64,000 bases of DNA, from assembly GCF_019352895.1 (NCBI RefSeq), contig NZ_JAAAFX010000014.1:551269-615268 (forward strand), in the 5' to 3' direction. Under the pieces are notes generated by a model, which had not been told where the DNA came from, made no database searches, and saw only the letters and a program-made list of their open reading frames with translations. Positions within the stretch are counted from its first letter, which is position 1; the number at the start of each line of letters is the position of its first letter. This stretch comes from Variovorax boronicumulans (GTDB lineage: Bacteria > Pseudomonadota > Gammaproteobacteria > Burkholderiales > Burkholderiaceae_C). Position numbers and translations under genes: made by a program. This document shows, piece after piece, positions 29,301 through 43,922 of the stretch.

Positions 29301-31526
29301 CGGTGTGCGGGCCGGGTGCGGGCGCACCGTTTCGAGCGTCCTGAACAGTTGCAGCGTGGGCTCGTCGGTGGCCAGCTGCTGCAGGTCGAGCGTGAGCTTG
29401 CGCTGCCAGTTGGGATGGGCGTCGGTGGTGCCGGGCATGTTGGCCTGCTCGATCTGGCCGATCGCATCCTCGAGCTGCACCATCATGACTTGCGACGGCG
29501 TGCTGGCCAGAAAGGCGTGCAGTGCGGTCACGGTCTCGGGTGCCAGCACCTGCGCGCCGATGGCTTCGGCCATGGCGTCGCTGGAGAGCAGGCCGGCGCG
29601 CTGCACCGCGAGCAGCAGGCGCACGCGCTCCTGGGCACGGTCGAACAGCTGCTGCTCGAACAGCGCCTGGTTCGGGAACAGGCCCAGCGCCAGCCGCAGC
29701 CGCAGGTCGTGGCCGGCCCACCAGCCGGTGAGCGTGGCCAGGTCGTGCGTGCTGATCGCCACCAGCGCATGGCGCGGGTAGTCGGCCGGCGCCTTGAATT
29801 CGCCGTCGTGGCCGCGCTCGAAATACATCAGCCGGTACGACAGCACTTCGAAGCGCGCCAGCGCGCCGCGCATCTCGTCGGCCACCGTGCCCAGGTCCTC
29901 GCCGATCACCATGCACTGCGCGCGCTGGCTTTCGATCGCGACCACGGCCAGCATCTCGTGCAGCGCGTAGTGCACGTAGGCACCGTCGTGCGGCGTCTGG
30001 CCCGGCGGAATCCAGAACAGGCGCATCAGTCCCATCACATGGTCGATGCGCAGCGCGCCCACGCCGCGCATGTTGGCGCGCAGCGTCTCGATGAAGAAGC
30101 GGTAGCCGCTGGCGCGCAGCTTGTCGGGCCGCAGCGGCGGCAGGCCCCAGCCCTGGCCGTTGGGGTTGAACTCGTCGGGCGGCGCGCCCACGCTCGCGCC
30201 GTGCGCGAAGCTGTCGCCCTGGCACCAGGCGTCGGAGCCGGCACGGTCGACCGACACCGCGAGGTCCAGGTAGAGGCCCACGGCCATGCCCAGTGCCGCG
30301 CACTGGTCGCTGGCACGCTGGAGCTGGCGTGCGGCCTGCCATTGCAGGTACTCGAAGAAGCCGACGCGCCCGGGCTGGGTCTCGGCGAAGCGCGCGACCT
30401 CGGCCGAGGCCGGGTCGCGGTAGGCCTCGGGCCACACGGGCCAGCCCCAGACCGAGGCATCGGTCTCGAAGAAGTGGGCCTGCAGCGCCTCGAACAGTGC
30501 ATGGCGGCGCAGGGCCTCGCCGCGCTCGGCGCGGAAGGCTTCGAAGGCCGCCGCGGTGGCGCTGCGGCCGCTGCGCTGCTGCGCGCGGAAGTGCGCGTGC
30601 AGCAGTTCGAGCACCTCGAACTTGGCGGCGGCGACACCGGGGTAGTCGACCAGCGGCGCCTCGCGCAACGCCACCAGTCGGGCCTGGAAGTCGGGTGATT
30701 GCACCAGGCGCTGCGCGGGCTCGCAGTCGCGGAATTCCTCCACCGCCTCGACGTCGATGTAGAGCACGTCGAGCATCAGCCGCGACGAGGGGCTGTAGGG
30801 GCTGGCGTGCGCCGGGTTGTGCGGGAACAGTGCGTGCAGCGGGTTCAGGCCGATGATGCCGGCGCCGCGCGGCGCGATCTGCTGCGCGAGCTGCGCCAGG
30901 TCGCTGAAATCGCCGATGCCCCAGTTGCGCGCCGAGCGCAGTGCATAGAGCTGCACGGCCGGGCCCCAGACGCGGCCGTCGCCGTCGAGCGCCGGCGGCC
31001 GGTAGCAGTGCGGCGGTGCGGCCAGCACCAGGGTCTCGCCGGGCAGGCCGTCGAGGCGCAGCCGGTGGTAGCCCACGGGCAGCGCGAGGCCGATGCTCAG
31101 GCGCCGCTCGCTGCGCACGGCGCCGTCGACTTCGGTGCGCGCGATCTCGGGGGCGTGCTGCAGGTCGACGCGGCCATGGTGCGGCGTGCCGTCCTCGGCA
31201 TGCACGGTCCAGGCGGCTTCGGTGGCATCGGCGGGCAGGCGCACGGCGAGCGACCAGCCGGCCTGCCCGGCGTCGATCGCCACGGCCGGCGGCAGCGCCT
31301 CGCGCCAGGACTGCGATTGCACCTGCGCCAGGGTCTCGTGGGGCAGCGCGCTCGCATCGACGCCGAAGCTGCCGAGCAGTGCGACCAGGTTGGCCGGCGC
31401 GATGACATGGCGATGGCCGAAGATGTCGTGGTAGTCGGTCGCGATGCCGAAATGGGCGCACAGGCGCTGCAGCGCGTCGTGCTCGCCATGCGGGGCCGAG
31501 TGAGGGAGGTGCGGGGCGTCAGACAA
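26385..31526 (-). CDS. treY: Fused 4-alpha-glucanotransferase and malto-oligosyltrehalose synthase (MalQ-TreY)
   Basis: 1713 residues with two full GH domains. Residues ~1-735 are MalQ (GH77): nucleophile region GALRIDHVMGLMRLF, acid/base VIGEDLGTV and STHDLATLTGWW. Residues ~750-1713 are TreY (GH13): start RATYRLQFHKDFTF, VDGLRIDHPDGLYDP, YVVAEKI and STHDNKRSEDVR. TreY turns the reducing end of malto-oligosaccharides into a trehalosyl unit; MalQ redistributes maltose and glucan units. Start TTG 31526 has GAGGAG 7 bp upstream and overlaps treZ by 8 bp; no nearby ATG exists. Last gene of the operon. There is no stop or frame change between the halves, so the fusion is real in this sequence. 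Confidence 0.95.
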   Translation of the reverse strand: MSDAPHLPHSAPHGEHDALQRLCAHFGIATDYHDIFGHRHVIAPANLVALLGSFGVDASALPHETLAQVQSQSWREALPPAVAIDAGQAGWSLAVRLPADATEAAWTVHAEDGTPHHGRVDLQHAPEIARTEVDGAVRSERRLSIGLALPVGYHRLRLDGLPGETLVLAAPPHCYRPPALDGDGRVWGPAVQLYALRSARNWGIGDFSDLAQLAQQIAPRGAGIIGLNPLHALFPHNPAHASPYSPSSRLMLDVLYIDVEAVEEFRDCEPAQRLVQSPDFQARLVALREAPLVDYPGVAAAKFEVLELLHAHFRAQQRSGRSATAAAFEAFRAERGEALRRHALFEALQAHFFETDASVWGWPVWPEAYRDPASAEVARFAETQPGRVGFFEYLQWQAARQLQRASDQCAALGMAVGLYLDLAVSVDRAGSDAWCQGDSFAHGASVGAPPDEFNPNGQGWGLPPLRPDKLRASGYRFFIETLRANMRGVGALRIDHVMGLMRLFWIPPGQTPHDGAYVHYALHEMLAVVAIESQRAQCMVIGEDLGTVADEMRGALARFEVLSYRLMYFERGHDGEFKAPADYPRHALVAISTHDLATLTGWWAGHDLRLRLALGLFPNQALFEQQLFDRAQERVRLLLAVQRAGLLSSDAMAEAIGAQVLAPETVTALHAFLASTPSQVMMVQLEDAIGQIEQANMPGTTDAHPNWQRKLTLDLQQLATDEPTLQLFRTLETVRPHPARTPAAGRGIETLVPRATYRLQFHKDFTFDHAIAVLPYLARLGVSHVYCSPIQRARPGSMHGYDVVAHDQINPELGGPEGFERFTAALRAQGMGQLLDLVPNHMGVLGADNAWWMDVLENGPASLYAQHFDIDWQPLNAELHGKVLVPVLGDHYGDVLARGELVLAFDADNGSLALRYHEHRLPLAPETYPRVLERAQARLADPELADSLASIATSFGHLPAREAPEPEAVAERARDKELLKSRLARLVMRQLDVAQAIAAAVADLNAPAERDALHALLDAQAYRVAYWRVAADEINYRRFFDINELAALRIEREPVFEATQGMALDLAAAGAVDGLRIDHPDGLYDPAQYFDRLQQGYARRAGLVLPGPDAQGRPARPLYVVAEKIAASQEEVPVQWAIHGTTGYRFATVVNGVLVDTAAAERFARIWRSFTGVLQPFEELAYEGKRAIMRNALSSELNVLSSELLRIARADRRTRDYTLNTLRRALSEVAACLPVYRSYILEAPSAQDRHYIDRAVDEARRRSRDADGSVFDFLRLTLLGETVPDAHDSLRARALRLAIRFQQFSAPVTAKGVEDTAFYRYFPLSSLNEVGGEPAHFGMTVADFHAASADRAARWPHTMLATSTHDNKRSEDVRTRIDVLSEIPATWRLALRRWRAMNRINEARPGPSAADEYLLYQTLLGTLPAGGLTTDARAGYVERIQTYMLKAARESKVHTSWVFTDQPYEDALTGFVQRILARTDGNPFLDDLQALGRTLAWFGALNSLSMTLVKYGSPGVPDLYQGNELTDLSLVDPDNRRPVDYPARAGWLDRLAALTQSPEKAEGAQALAAAPHDGGAKLWVLWRLLALRRADPALFRDGDYTALAAEGARADHVLAFTRRHEGRALVVVAGRLFARLSSDVEWAAPEHAAARWLPLGEAVWADTVLRLPGWPDGTRLRNVLTGEVLTVRDGALPMGALFAHFPGAALVAVDTPA

Positions 31527-33344
31527 GCGGGGTCTCCTCGAGGGTCACGCACACGGCGCCGGGCTTCAGCTGGCCCGAGCCGGCATCTATGCCCCAGGCA
31601 TATAGCAAGTCTCCGGCCAGCGGCGCAGCTTCGGCAGGCTGGGGGCCGAAATGGGCCAGCAGCTGGAGCCGGGCGGTCGTGCCCGGCACGGCGCCCCCGA
31701 CCGTCCATTCGACGCGCAGCGCTGCGCCGTCGCGCCAGAAGCGTCCGCCATGGTGCTGGCCGGCCAGCCGCGGCACCAGGCGGTCGCGGCGCAGCGCCAG
31801 CAGGGCGCGCACGTGGGCGAGCATCGCGGCGTGGGGGCCGGTCTCGCGCTCCTCCCATTTCAGTTTCGACGCGAGGAAGCTCGATGCCGCGTTCGGATCG
31901 GGAATGCGCGCCCGCGCGGCCTCGTCCTTGAAGGCTGCAAAACCGCCGAACTCGGCGCGCCGGCCTTCGGACACCGCGGCCGCAAGCTCGGGGCCGAAGT
32001 CGCAGAAGTAGAGGAAGGGCGTCGACGCCGCGTATTCCTCGCCCATGAAGAGCATCGGCGTGTGCGGCGACAGCAGCAGGCAGGCGTAGGCGGCGCGCAG
32101 CAGCACCGGGTCGGCCAGCATCGCGATGCGGTCGCCGAAGGCGCGATTGCCCACCTGGTCGTGCGTCTGCAGGAAGGACACGAAGGCCGCCAGCGGCAGC
32201 TGGTCGCTCGGTTCGCCGCGGCGTTCGCCGTTGCGGAAGCGCGAGGGCTGGCCCTGGTAGACGAAGCCCTGCGCCAGCGCGAGGCCGAAGCTCCCGACCG
32301 CGTCGTCCGCATAGTCGGCGTAGTAGCCGTCGCGCTCGCCGGTGGCCAGCACATGGGCCGCATGGTGCAGGTCGTCGTTCCACTGCGCGGTGGCGCACAG
32401 CGGCGCATGGTCGGCGCCGCGTTCGAGGTAGTGGGCGCCGTTGGCATCGTTCTCCAACACCACGTGCACCTGGCGTTCGCGGCCCGGTCCGTCGCGCAGC
32501 GCGGCGCAGATCTCGCTCACGATGTCCGGCGTGGAGTCGTCGCGGATCGCATGCACGGCGTCCATGCGCAGGCCGTCGAAGCGGAACTCCTCGACCCAGT
32601 AGAGCGCGTTGTGCACGAAGAAGTCGCGCACGGTGCGCGCCTGCTCGCCGTCGTAGTTGATGGCCGCGCCCCAGGGCGTCTGGTGCGCGGGGTTGAAGAA
32701 GGCCGGGCTGCCCGCGTGCAGGTAGTTGCCTTCGGGGCCAAAGTGGTTGTAGACCACGTCGATCAGCACCATCAGTTCAAGCGCATGGGCCGCGTCGACC
32801 AAGGCCTTGAGCTCGTCGGGCGTGCCGTAGGCCGCATCGGGCGCGAACAGCAGCACGCCGTCGTAGCCCCAGCCGCGCGCGCCCGGGAAGTCGGCCACCG
32901 GCATGAGTTCGATGACGGTGAAGCCCAGCGCGGCGAGCTCGGGCAGGCGCTTCTGCGCGGCGGCAAACGTGCCTTCGGGCGTGAAGGTGCCGATGTGCAG
33001 TTCGTAGATCGCGGCCTCGGTCCAGGGCCGGCCGCGCCAGGCGTCGTCGCGCCATGCGTAGGTGGACGGGTCCACCACTTCGCTGGCTTCATGCACGTCG
33101 TCCGGGTTGCGGCGCGAGGCCGGGTCGGGCACGGCCGTGCCGTCGGGCAGGCGGAAGCGGTAGCGGTCGCCGGCTGCGGCCGCGGCCACGTCGAGCACGT
33201 GCCAGCCGCCGTCCTTGCGCGCCATCGGCAGCACCTCTTTGCCGCGTTCGAGCGCAACGCGCTCATGGCCCGGCGCCCAGTAGCAGAAGCGCACGCCGCC
33301 GCCGTCGAGGAGGGCGGCGCCGAAGGGCATGGCATGGCGGTGTT

Positions 33345-33348
<4 letters not shown>
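31519..33348 (-). CDS. treZ: Malto-oligosyltrehalose trehalohydrolase
   Basis: 609 residues. Releases trehalose from the malto-oligosyltrehalose made by TreY. N-terminal E-set/CBM48 domain (VRFCYWAPGHERVAL), then GH13 with DVVYNHFGPEGNYL, FDGLRMDAVHAI, VVLENDANG and QTHDQVGNRAFGDR. The start overlaps the glgX stop by 4 bp (ATGA) and the stop overlaps the malQ/treY start, so three enzymes of one route are translationally coupled. Confidence 0.96.
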
Positions 33349-35483
<2,135 letters not shown>

Positions 35484-35541
35484 GGAAGCGGTGCCTGGCG
35501 AAAGGGAAAGACGGAAGAAACGCGGGCGCCGCGCGCGCGGC

Positions 35542-36264
35542 TCAAGGCAGCTTGTCGCGCTTGTCGCCCAGCCGGTCGGCGCGGTCCTTGAGCGATTGGC
35601 CGCGGCGCGGCCACCACTCCTCGATGCGCTCGGCCGCCCAGTCCTTGCCACCCAGGCCGAAGGCCAGCGCGATGGCGAACACCACGCCGCCCAGCAGGAT
35701 CAGGAAGCTCTCGCGGATGATGTCGCCGCCGACCTTGATCTGGTCGAGCGCGATCAGCACCACGAAGGCCAGCACCGCGTACTGCGCGAGCTTGCCCAGC
35801 AGCAGTGCGTCCTGCATCTTCACGTTGCGGCAGTAGGTGGTCACGGTGTCGCCGATGAAGCGTGCGAAGTACGAACCGAAGGCCAGGACCAGCAGCGCCA
35901 CGAACACGTTGGGCACGAACCAGACCACGCGCCCCAGCAGGTCGGTGATGTAGGTCAGGCCCAGGCCGTTGAAGGCGATCAGCAGCGCGGCCAGGATCAC
36001 CAGCCAGTAGACCAGCACGCCGAAGACGGAGGTGGTGTCGCCGGCCATGCCGCCCTGGCGCAGGAAGCCGTCGAGGCCCGAGCGTTCGGTCAGCACGTTG
36101 AAGTTGATCGCGCGCAGCGCCTTCACGACCGCGAAGCGCGCCACCTTGGCCAGCAGCCAGCCCCCGATGACCACCACCACGGCGATCAGGAGCCGGGGCA
36201 GGAAGGCGCCGATCTGGAACAGGATGGCCCTGACGGGCTCCAGGTGAATGCTGAAATTGTCCAT
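35542..36264 (-). CDS. Small mechanosensitive-channel-like membrane protein (conserved TM helix family)
   Basis: 240 residues from ATG 36264, with GGAGAG upstream. Five hydrophobic segments; repeated TM-helix elements (FLPRLLIAVVVVIGGWLLAK and the later FVPNVFVALLVLAFGSYFAR) and a C-terminal pore-like FAIALAFGLGGKDWA. This resembles the MscS-related 'conserved TM helix'/CmpX-like proteins, without the large MscS vestibule. It is embedded between treS/maltokinase and glgX in the same direction, with 37- and 58-bp gaps. An osmotic role is inferred from family and context. Confidence 0.85.
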   Translation of the reverse strand: MDNFSIHLEPVRAILFQIGAFLPRLLIAVVVVIGGWLLAKVARFAVVKALRAINFNVLTERSGLDGFLRQGGMAGDTTSVFGVLVYWLVILAALLIAFNGLGLTYITDLLGRVVWFVPNVFVALLVLAFGSYFARFIGDTVTTYCRNVKMQDALLLGKLAQYAVLAFVVLIALDQIKVGGDIIRESFLILLGGVVFAIALAFGLGGKDWAAERIEEWWPRRGQSLKDRADRLGDKRDKLP

Positions 36265-36301
36265 GGTGTGTCTCTCCGGTGCCGGGGCGTGGATGTTCAG
36301 T

Positions 36302-39646
<3,345 letters not shown>

Positions 39647-39677
39647 GGCGCGTCTTTCTGCTTCTTCTTCGGGAGGG

Positions 39678-41825
39678 TCAAAGGAAGTACTCGAAATCGT
39701 TCTCGTCGCGGGTGCGACGGCGCACGCGCAGCACGTGGGCCGGCGTGTGCTGGGGGTCGAGCTGCACGTAGTGCCACTCGCCCTGCCAGAGGAAACGCTG
39801 GTCGCTCAGCAGGTCGTGCACCTGAAAGGACTGGCCGGCCGGCACGCCGATGGATTCGGGCGTGAGGCCGATCCAGCCCGACTGCGTCTGGTGCGGATCG
39901 AGGTTGACCACCGTGACCACCACGTTGCTGCCGTCGTCCGAGGACTTGGCATAGGCCAGCAGCTGGTTGTTCTCCACCGGCAGGAAACGCAGCGTGGCGT
40001 TGGTCTGCAGCGCCGGGTTGTCGCGCCGGATGCGGTTGAGCCGCGCGATGAAGGGCGCCAGGCTGTGCGGCATCTCGGTGCGCCAGTGGCGCAGCTGGTA
40101 CTTCTCGGAGTCGAGGTACTCCTCGCTGCCGGGGTTGCGCGGCAGGTGCTCGAGCAGCTCGTAGGCCGGGCCGTAGATGCCGTAGTTGGCGGCCAGCGTC
40201 GCGGCCAATGTGAGCCGCAGCCGGAACATCGGCGCCTCGCCGCTCTGCAATTGCTCGTGCAGGATGTCGGGCGTGTTGGGCCAGGCGTTGGGCCTGAAAT
40301 ATTCGTGGCCCGGCGAGCTCGACAGCTCGGTGAAGTAGGCCGTGAGTTCTTCCTTGCTGTTGCGCCAGGTGAAGTAGGTGTAGGACTGCGAGAAGCCCAG
40401 CTTGGCCAGCCGGTGCATCACCTTGGGCCGGGTGAAGGCCTCGGCCAGGAACAGCACCTCGGGGTGCTCGCGCTTGATCTCCGAGATCGCCCATTCCCAG
40501 AACGGGAAGGCCTTGGTGTGCGGGTTGTCGACGCGGAAGATCGAGACGCCTTCGCCGATCCAGTGGTCGATCACGCTCTTGAGCTCGGTCCACAGCCCCT
40601 GCCAGTCGTCGCACTCGAAGTTGAAGGGATAGATGTCCTGGTACTTCTTCGGCGGATTTTCCGCGTACTGCACCGTGCCGTCGGGCCGCCAGCGGAACCA
40701 GCCCGGATGCTGCTTGACGTAGGGATGGTCGGGCGCGCACTGGAAGGCGATGTCGAGCGCGATCTCCAGGCCGTGCCTGCCGGCCTCGGCCACCAGGTGG
40801 CGGAAGTCCTCGGGCGTACCGAGCGCGGGCAGTATGTGCTTGTGGCCGCCTTCCTCCGAGCCGATGGCCCAGGGACTGCCGACGTCGTCGGGCTCGGTCA
40901 CGAGCGCGTTGTTCTTGCCCTTGCGGTCGATCCGGCCGATGGGGTGGATGGGCGGGAAGTACAGCACGTCGAAGCCCATGCGCGCAATGGCGGGCAGGCG
41001 GGCCTCGACATCGGCGAAGGTGCCGTGCTGGCCGAGTTCGGTGCCGGCCGAGCGCGGGAACAGTTCGTACCAGCTGCTGAAGCGGGCCCGCTCGCGGTCG
41101 ACCACCAGCGACAGCTCGGCGCCGTAGCGCGCTTCGAAGCGGCGGTCGGGGTACTTGCCGGCCAGCGTCTCGAGCGCGGGGTCGAGCGCCAGCGCCTTGA
41201 GGCGCGGGCCATCGATGGCGCGGTCGGTCGCGGCCTTGGCCAGTTCGGCAGCGGCGCGGGCCAGCGCCTGCGCGTCTTCGCCGGTCGCGCGTGCGCCCGC
41301 CGCGGCGATCTCCAGCGCACCGACCTGCGCCGCGATGCGAATGTCGGCCTCGTCCACGCGTCGCGTGAGTTCGTGGTGCCACGATGCGAAGCCGTCGACC
41401 CAGGCCAGCACGGTGTAGACGTAGCGCCCCGGCACCGGCGGCACGAAGGCGGCGTGCCACACGTCGTTGTTGCTCAGCGTCATCGGCGTCTCGTGCACCG
41501 TGGTCTCGCCTTCGCGCCACCATTGCAGCAGCACGCGCAGCACGTCGTGGCCGTCGGTGAAGCAGTGCGCCGTGACCTCGAAGGCCTCGCCCGCGATGCG
41601 CTTGACCGCGAAGCGGCCGCCGTCGACGGCCGGCAACACCGCGTCGACCACGGCGCGCACGCGGCCCTCCTTGGGCATCCCGTGCGGCAGCGACAGCAGG
41701 GCCGCGACCTGGGTCTGCGGCATCGGCGGCGCGGCCGGGATGGCGGTGTCGGCCGCGGTGGGCGCGGCCGGTGCCGCGGGGTGGAGGGACTTCGGCGTCT
41801 TGGGGGGCTGGGAACTCTTAGGCAT
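39678..41825 (-). CDS. glgE: Alpha-1,4-glucan:maltose-1-phosphate maltosyltransferase
   Basis: 715 residues. Transfers maltose from maltose 1-phosphate to growing alpha-1,4-glucan. The N-terminal domain has the usual CHFTDGHD-like part (AHCFTDGHDVLRVLLQWWRE). GH13_3 core: PPIHPIGRIDRKGKNN, nucleophile segment FRVDNPHTKAFPFWEW, acid/base VLFLAEAFTRPKVM and TYFTWRNSKEEL. The start overlaps glgB by 8 bp. A Pro/Ala-rich N-terminal tail of ~45 residues precedes the family core. Confidence 0.96.
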   Translation of the reverse strand: MPKSSQPPKTPKSLHPAAPAAPTAADTAIPAAPPMPQTQVAALLSLPHGMPKEGRVRAVVDAVLPAVDGGRFAVKRIAGEAFEVTAHCFTDGHDVLRVLLQWWREGETTVHETPMTLSNNDVWHAAFVPPVPGRYVYTVLAWVDGFASWHHELTRRVDEADIRIAAQVGALEIAAAGARATGEDAQALARAAAELAKAATDRAIDGPRLKALALDPALETLAGKYPDRRFEARYGAELSLVVDRERARFSSWYELFPRSAGTELGQHGTFADVEARLPAIARMGFDVLYFPPIHPIGRIDRKGKNNALVTEPDDVGSPWAIGSEEGGHKHILPALGTPEDFRHLVAEAGRHGLEIALDIAFQCAPDHPYVKQHPGWFRWRPDGTVQYAENPPKKYQDIYPFNFECDDWQGLWTELKSVIDHWIGEGVSIFRVDNPHTKAFPFWEWAISEIKREHPEVLFLAEAFTRPKVMHRLAKLGFSQSYTYFTWRNSKEELTAYFTELSSSPGHEYFRPNAWPNTPDILHEQLQSGEAPMFRLRLTLAATLAANYGIYGPAYELLEHLPRNPGSEEYLDSEKYQLRHWRTEMPHSLAPFIARLNRIRRDNPALQTNATLRFLPVENNQLLAYAKSSDDGSNVVVTVVNLDPHQTQSGWIGLTPESIGVPAGQSFQVHDLLSDQRFLWQGEWHYVQLDPQHTPAHVLRVRRRTRDENDFEYFL

Positions 41826-43710
41826 GGGGCACGTGCTTGAGGATCAGGGTGGACAGGGGCGGCAGCGTGAGGTTGAGCGACTGGCGGCGGCCGTGCGCGG
41901 GCAGGGGCGAGGTCTGGGCGCCGCCCAGGTTGCCCCAGCCCGCGCCGCCGTAGTCGCGGGCATCGCTGTTGAGCAGCTCTTGCCATTCGCCGGCCAGCGG
42001 CACGCCGACCGTGTAGTTGGTGCGCGGCAGCGGCGTGAGGTTGCACAGCACCAGCACCGGCGCGCCGTCCTTTGCCTTGCGCAGGAAGGCGAACACGCTG
42101 CGTTGGGCGTCGTCGGCCTCGATCCATTCGAAGCCATCAGGCGAGAAATCGACCTCGTACAGCGCGGGCTCGGCCTTGTAGACGCGGTTGAGTTCGCGCA
42201 CGAAATGCTGCAGGCCGCCATGGCCTTCGGTGCCCGTGACCCACCATTCGAGCTCGCCGTCGTGCGTCCACTCGCGGCGCTGGCCGAACTCGCCGCCCAT
42301 GAAGAGCAGCTTCTTGCCCGGGTGGGCCCACATCAGGCCGAACAGCGCGCGCAGGTTGGCGAACTGCTGCCAGCTGTCGCCGGGCATCTTGTTGATCAGC
42401 GAGCCCTTGCCGTGCACCACCTCGTCGTGCGAGAGCGGCAGCACGAAGTTCTCGTTGAAGGCATAGACCAGCGAGAAGGTCAGCTGGTGGTGGTGGTGCC
42501 GGCGGTGCACCGGGTCCTTGGCGAAGTAGGCCAGGGTGTCGTGCATCCAGCCCATGTTCCACTTCATGCCGAAGCCCAGGCCGCCCATCTCCGTGGGCCG
42601 CGAGACCATCGGCCAGGCGGTCGACTCCTCGGCCACCGAGACCGTGTCGGGGTGTGCGCGGTACACGGCGCGGTTCAGGTCGCGCAGGAACTCGACCGCC
42701 TCGAGGTTCTCGCGGCCGCCGTTCCGGTTGGGGATCCATTCGCCGGGCTGGCGCGCGTAGTCGAGGTAGAGCATCGAGGCCACGGCGTCGACGCGCAGGC
42801 CGTCGAGGTGGTAGCGCTCGAGCCAGAACAGGGCCGACGAGATGAGGAAGCTGCGCACCTCGTTGCGGCCGTAGTTGAAGATGCTCGAGTTCCATTCCGG
42901 ATGGAAGCCCTGGCGCGGGTCTTCATGCTCGAACAGGTGCGTGCCGTCGAACACCGACAAGCCGTGCGCATCGGTCGGGAAGTGCGAAGGCACCCAGTCG
43001 AGCAGCACGCCGATACCCCGGCTGTGCAGGTGGTCGACGAAGGCCATGAAATCCTGCGGCGTGCCGTAGCGCGCCGTCGGCGCGAAGTAGCCGGTGGTCT
43101 GGTAGCCCCACGAACCGTAGAAGGGGTGCTCGGTCACGGGCATGAGCTCGACGTGCGTGAAGCCCATGTCGACCACGTAGGCCGCCAGGCGCTCGGCGAG
43201 TTCGCGCCAGCCCAGCATTTCGCCGCCCTCGCGCTGCCAGGAGCCGGGGTGCAGTTCGTAGACCGACATCGGCGCATCGAGCGCGTTCTTCGGGCCGCGC
43301 TGCTGCATCCAGTCGGCGTCGTTCCATGTGTAGTCGTCGATCGACCAGACGCGCGAGCCGGTGGCCGGCGGGTGCTCTGCGTAGAAGGCGAAGGGATCGG
43401 CCTTGTCGACCGAGTGGCCGTGGCGGTCGAACACCCGGTATTTGTAGACCGCGCCGCGCGTGGCATCGGGCGAGAAGCCCTCCCAGATGCCGCTGCCGTC
43501 GGGCCGTGCTTCGAGCCGCAGCGCGGTGTCGTTCCATCCGTTCCAGTCGGCCACCACCGAGACGGCGCGCGCGTTCGGCGCCCAGACCGCGAAGGTCGCG
43601 CCGCCCTCGGGCTGCATCTGGCAGCCCATGGCACGGTGCATCTCGGCATGCGTGCCCTCACGGAAAAGCCAGACGTCCTGATCACTCAGGCGTGGGGATG
43701 GGATGTGCAC
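41818..43710 (-). CDS. glgB: 1,4-alpha-glucan branching enzyme
   Basis: 630 residues, shorter than the ~730-residue E. coli enzyme because the N1 module is absent. CBM48 (ATFAVWAPNARAVSVVADWN), GH13 with VDAVASMLYLDYAR, SVAEESTAWPMVS and LPLSHDEVVHGKGSLI. Introduces alpha-1,6 branches. Start GTG 43710 is preceded by CAGGAGG. First gene of the operon, so the 212-bp gap 43711-43922 must hold the promoter; no clear box is seen. Confidence 0.96.
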   Translation of the reverse strand: MHIPSPRLSDQDVWLFREGTHAEMHRAMGCQMQPEGGATFAVWAPNARAVSVVADWNGWNDTALRLEARPDGSGIWEGFSPDATRGAVYKYRVFDRHGHSVDKADPFAFYAEHPPATGSRVWSIDDYTWNDADWMQQRGPKNALDAPMSVYELHPGSWQREGGEMLGWRELAERLAAYVVDMGFTHVELMPVTEHPFYGSWGYQTTGYFAPTARYGTPQDFMAFVDHLHSRGIGVLLDWVPSHFPTDAHGLSVFDGTHLFEHEDPRQGFHPEWNSSIFNYGRNEVRSFLISSALFWLERYHLDGLRVDAVASMLYLDYARQPGEWIPNRNGGRENLEAVEFLRDLNRAVYRAHPDTVSVAEESTAWPMVSRPTEMGGLGFGMKWNMGWMHDTLAYFAKDPVHRRHHHHQLTFSLVYAFNENFVLPLSHDEVVHGKGSLINKMPGDSWQQFANLRALFGLMWAHPGKKLLFMGGEFGQRREWTHDGELEWWVTGTEGHGGLQHFVRELNRVYKAEPALYEVDFSPDGFEWIEADDAQRSVFAFLRKAKDGAPVLVLCNLTPLPRTNYTVGVPLAGEWQELLNSDARDYGGAGWGNLGGAQTSPLPAHGRRQSLNLTLPPLSTLILKHVPHA

Positions 43711-43922
43711 GGGTGGAATCCTCCTGCGCGGGCGGGTCCGGCGAATTCCGGCGGCGCCCTTGCGACAACGTTCATTGAACCGTATGCCCGACCCGGATTG
43801 GGCCGCCGAGCGCCCTTTGCCTTGTCGGACAGGAGCTATGTTGCACCTTTCATGCCATTGTTAACTGCGCCTGCAAGAATCCCGTCGCGCGCCCGGCGGC
43901 GCGGACGAGCGAAGGGGCGGGA

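Noticed and set aside
27432..30698. 1088-codon plus-strand frame opposite malQ/treY
   Set aside because: Antisense shadow caused by high GC at third codon positions. The opposite strand has full catalytic motifs; this one has none.
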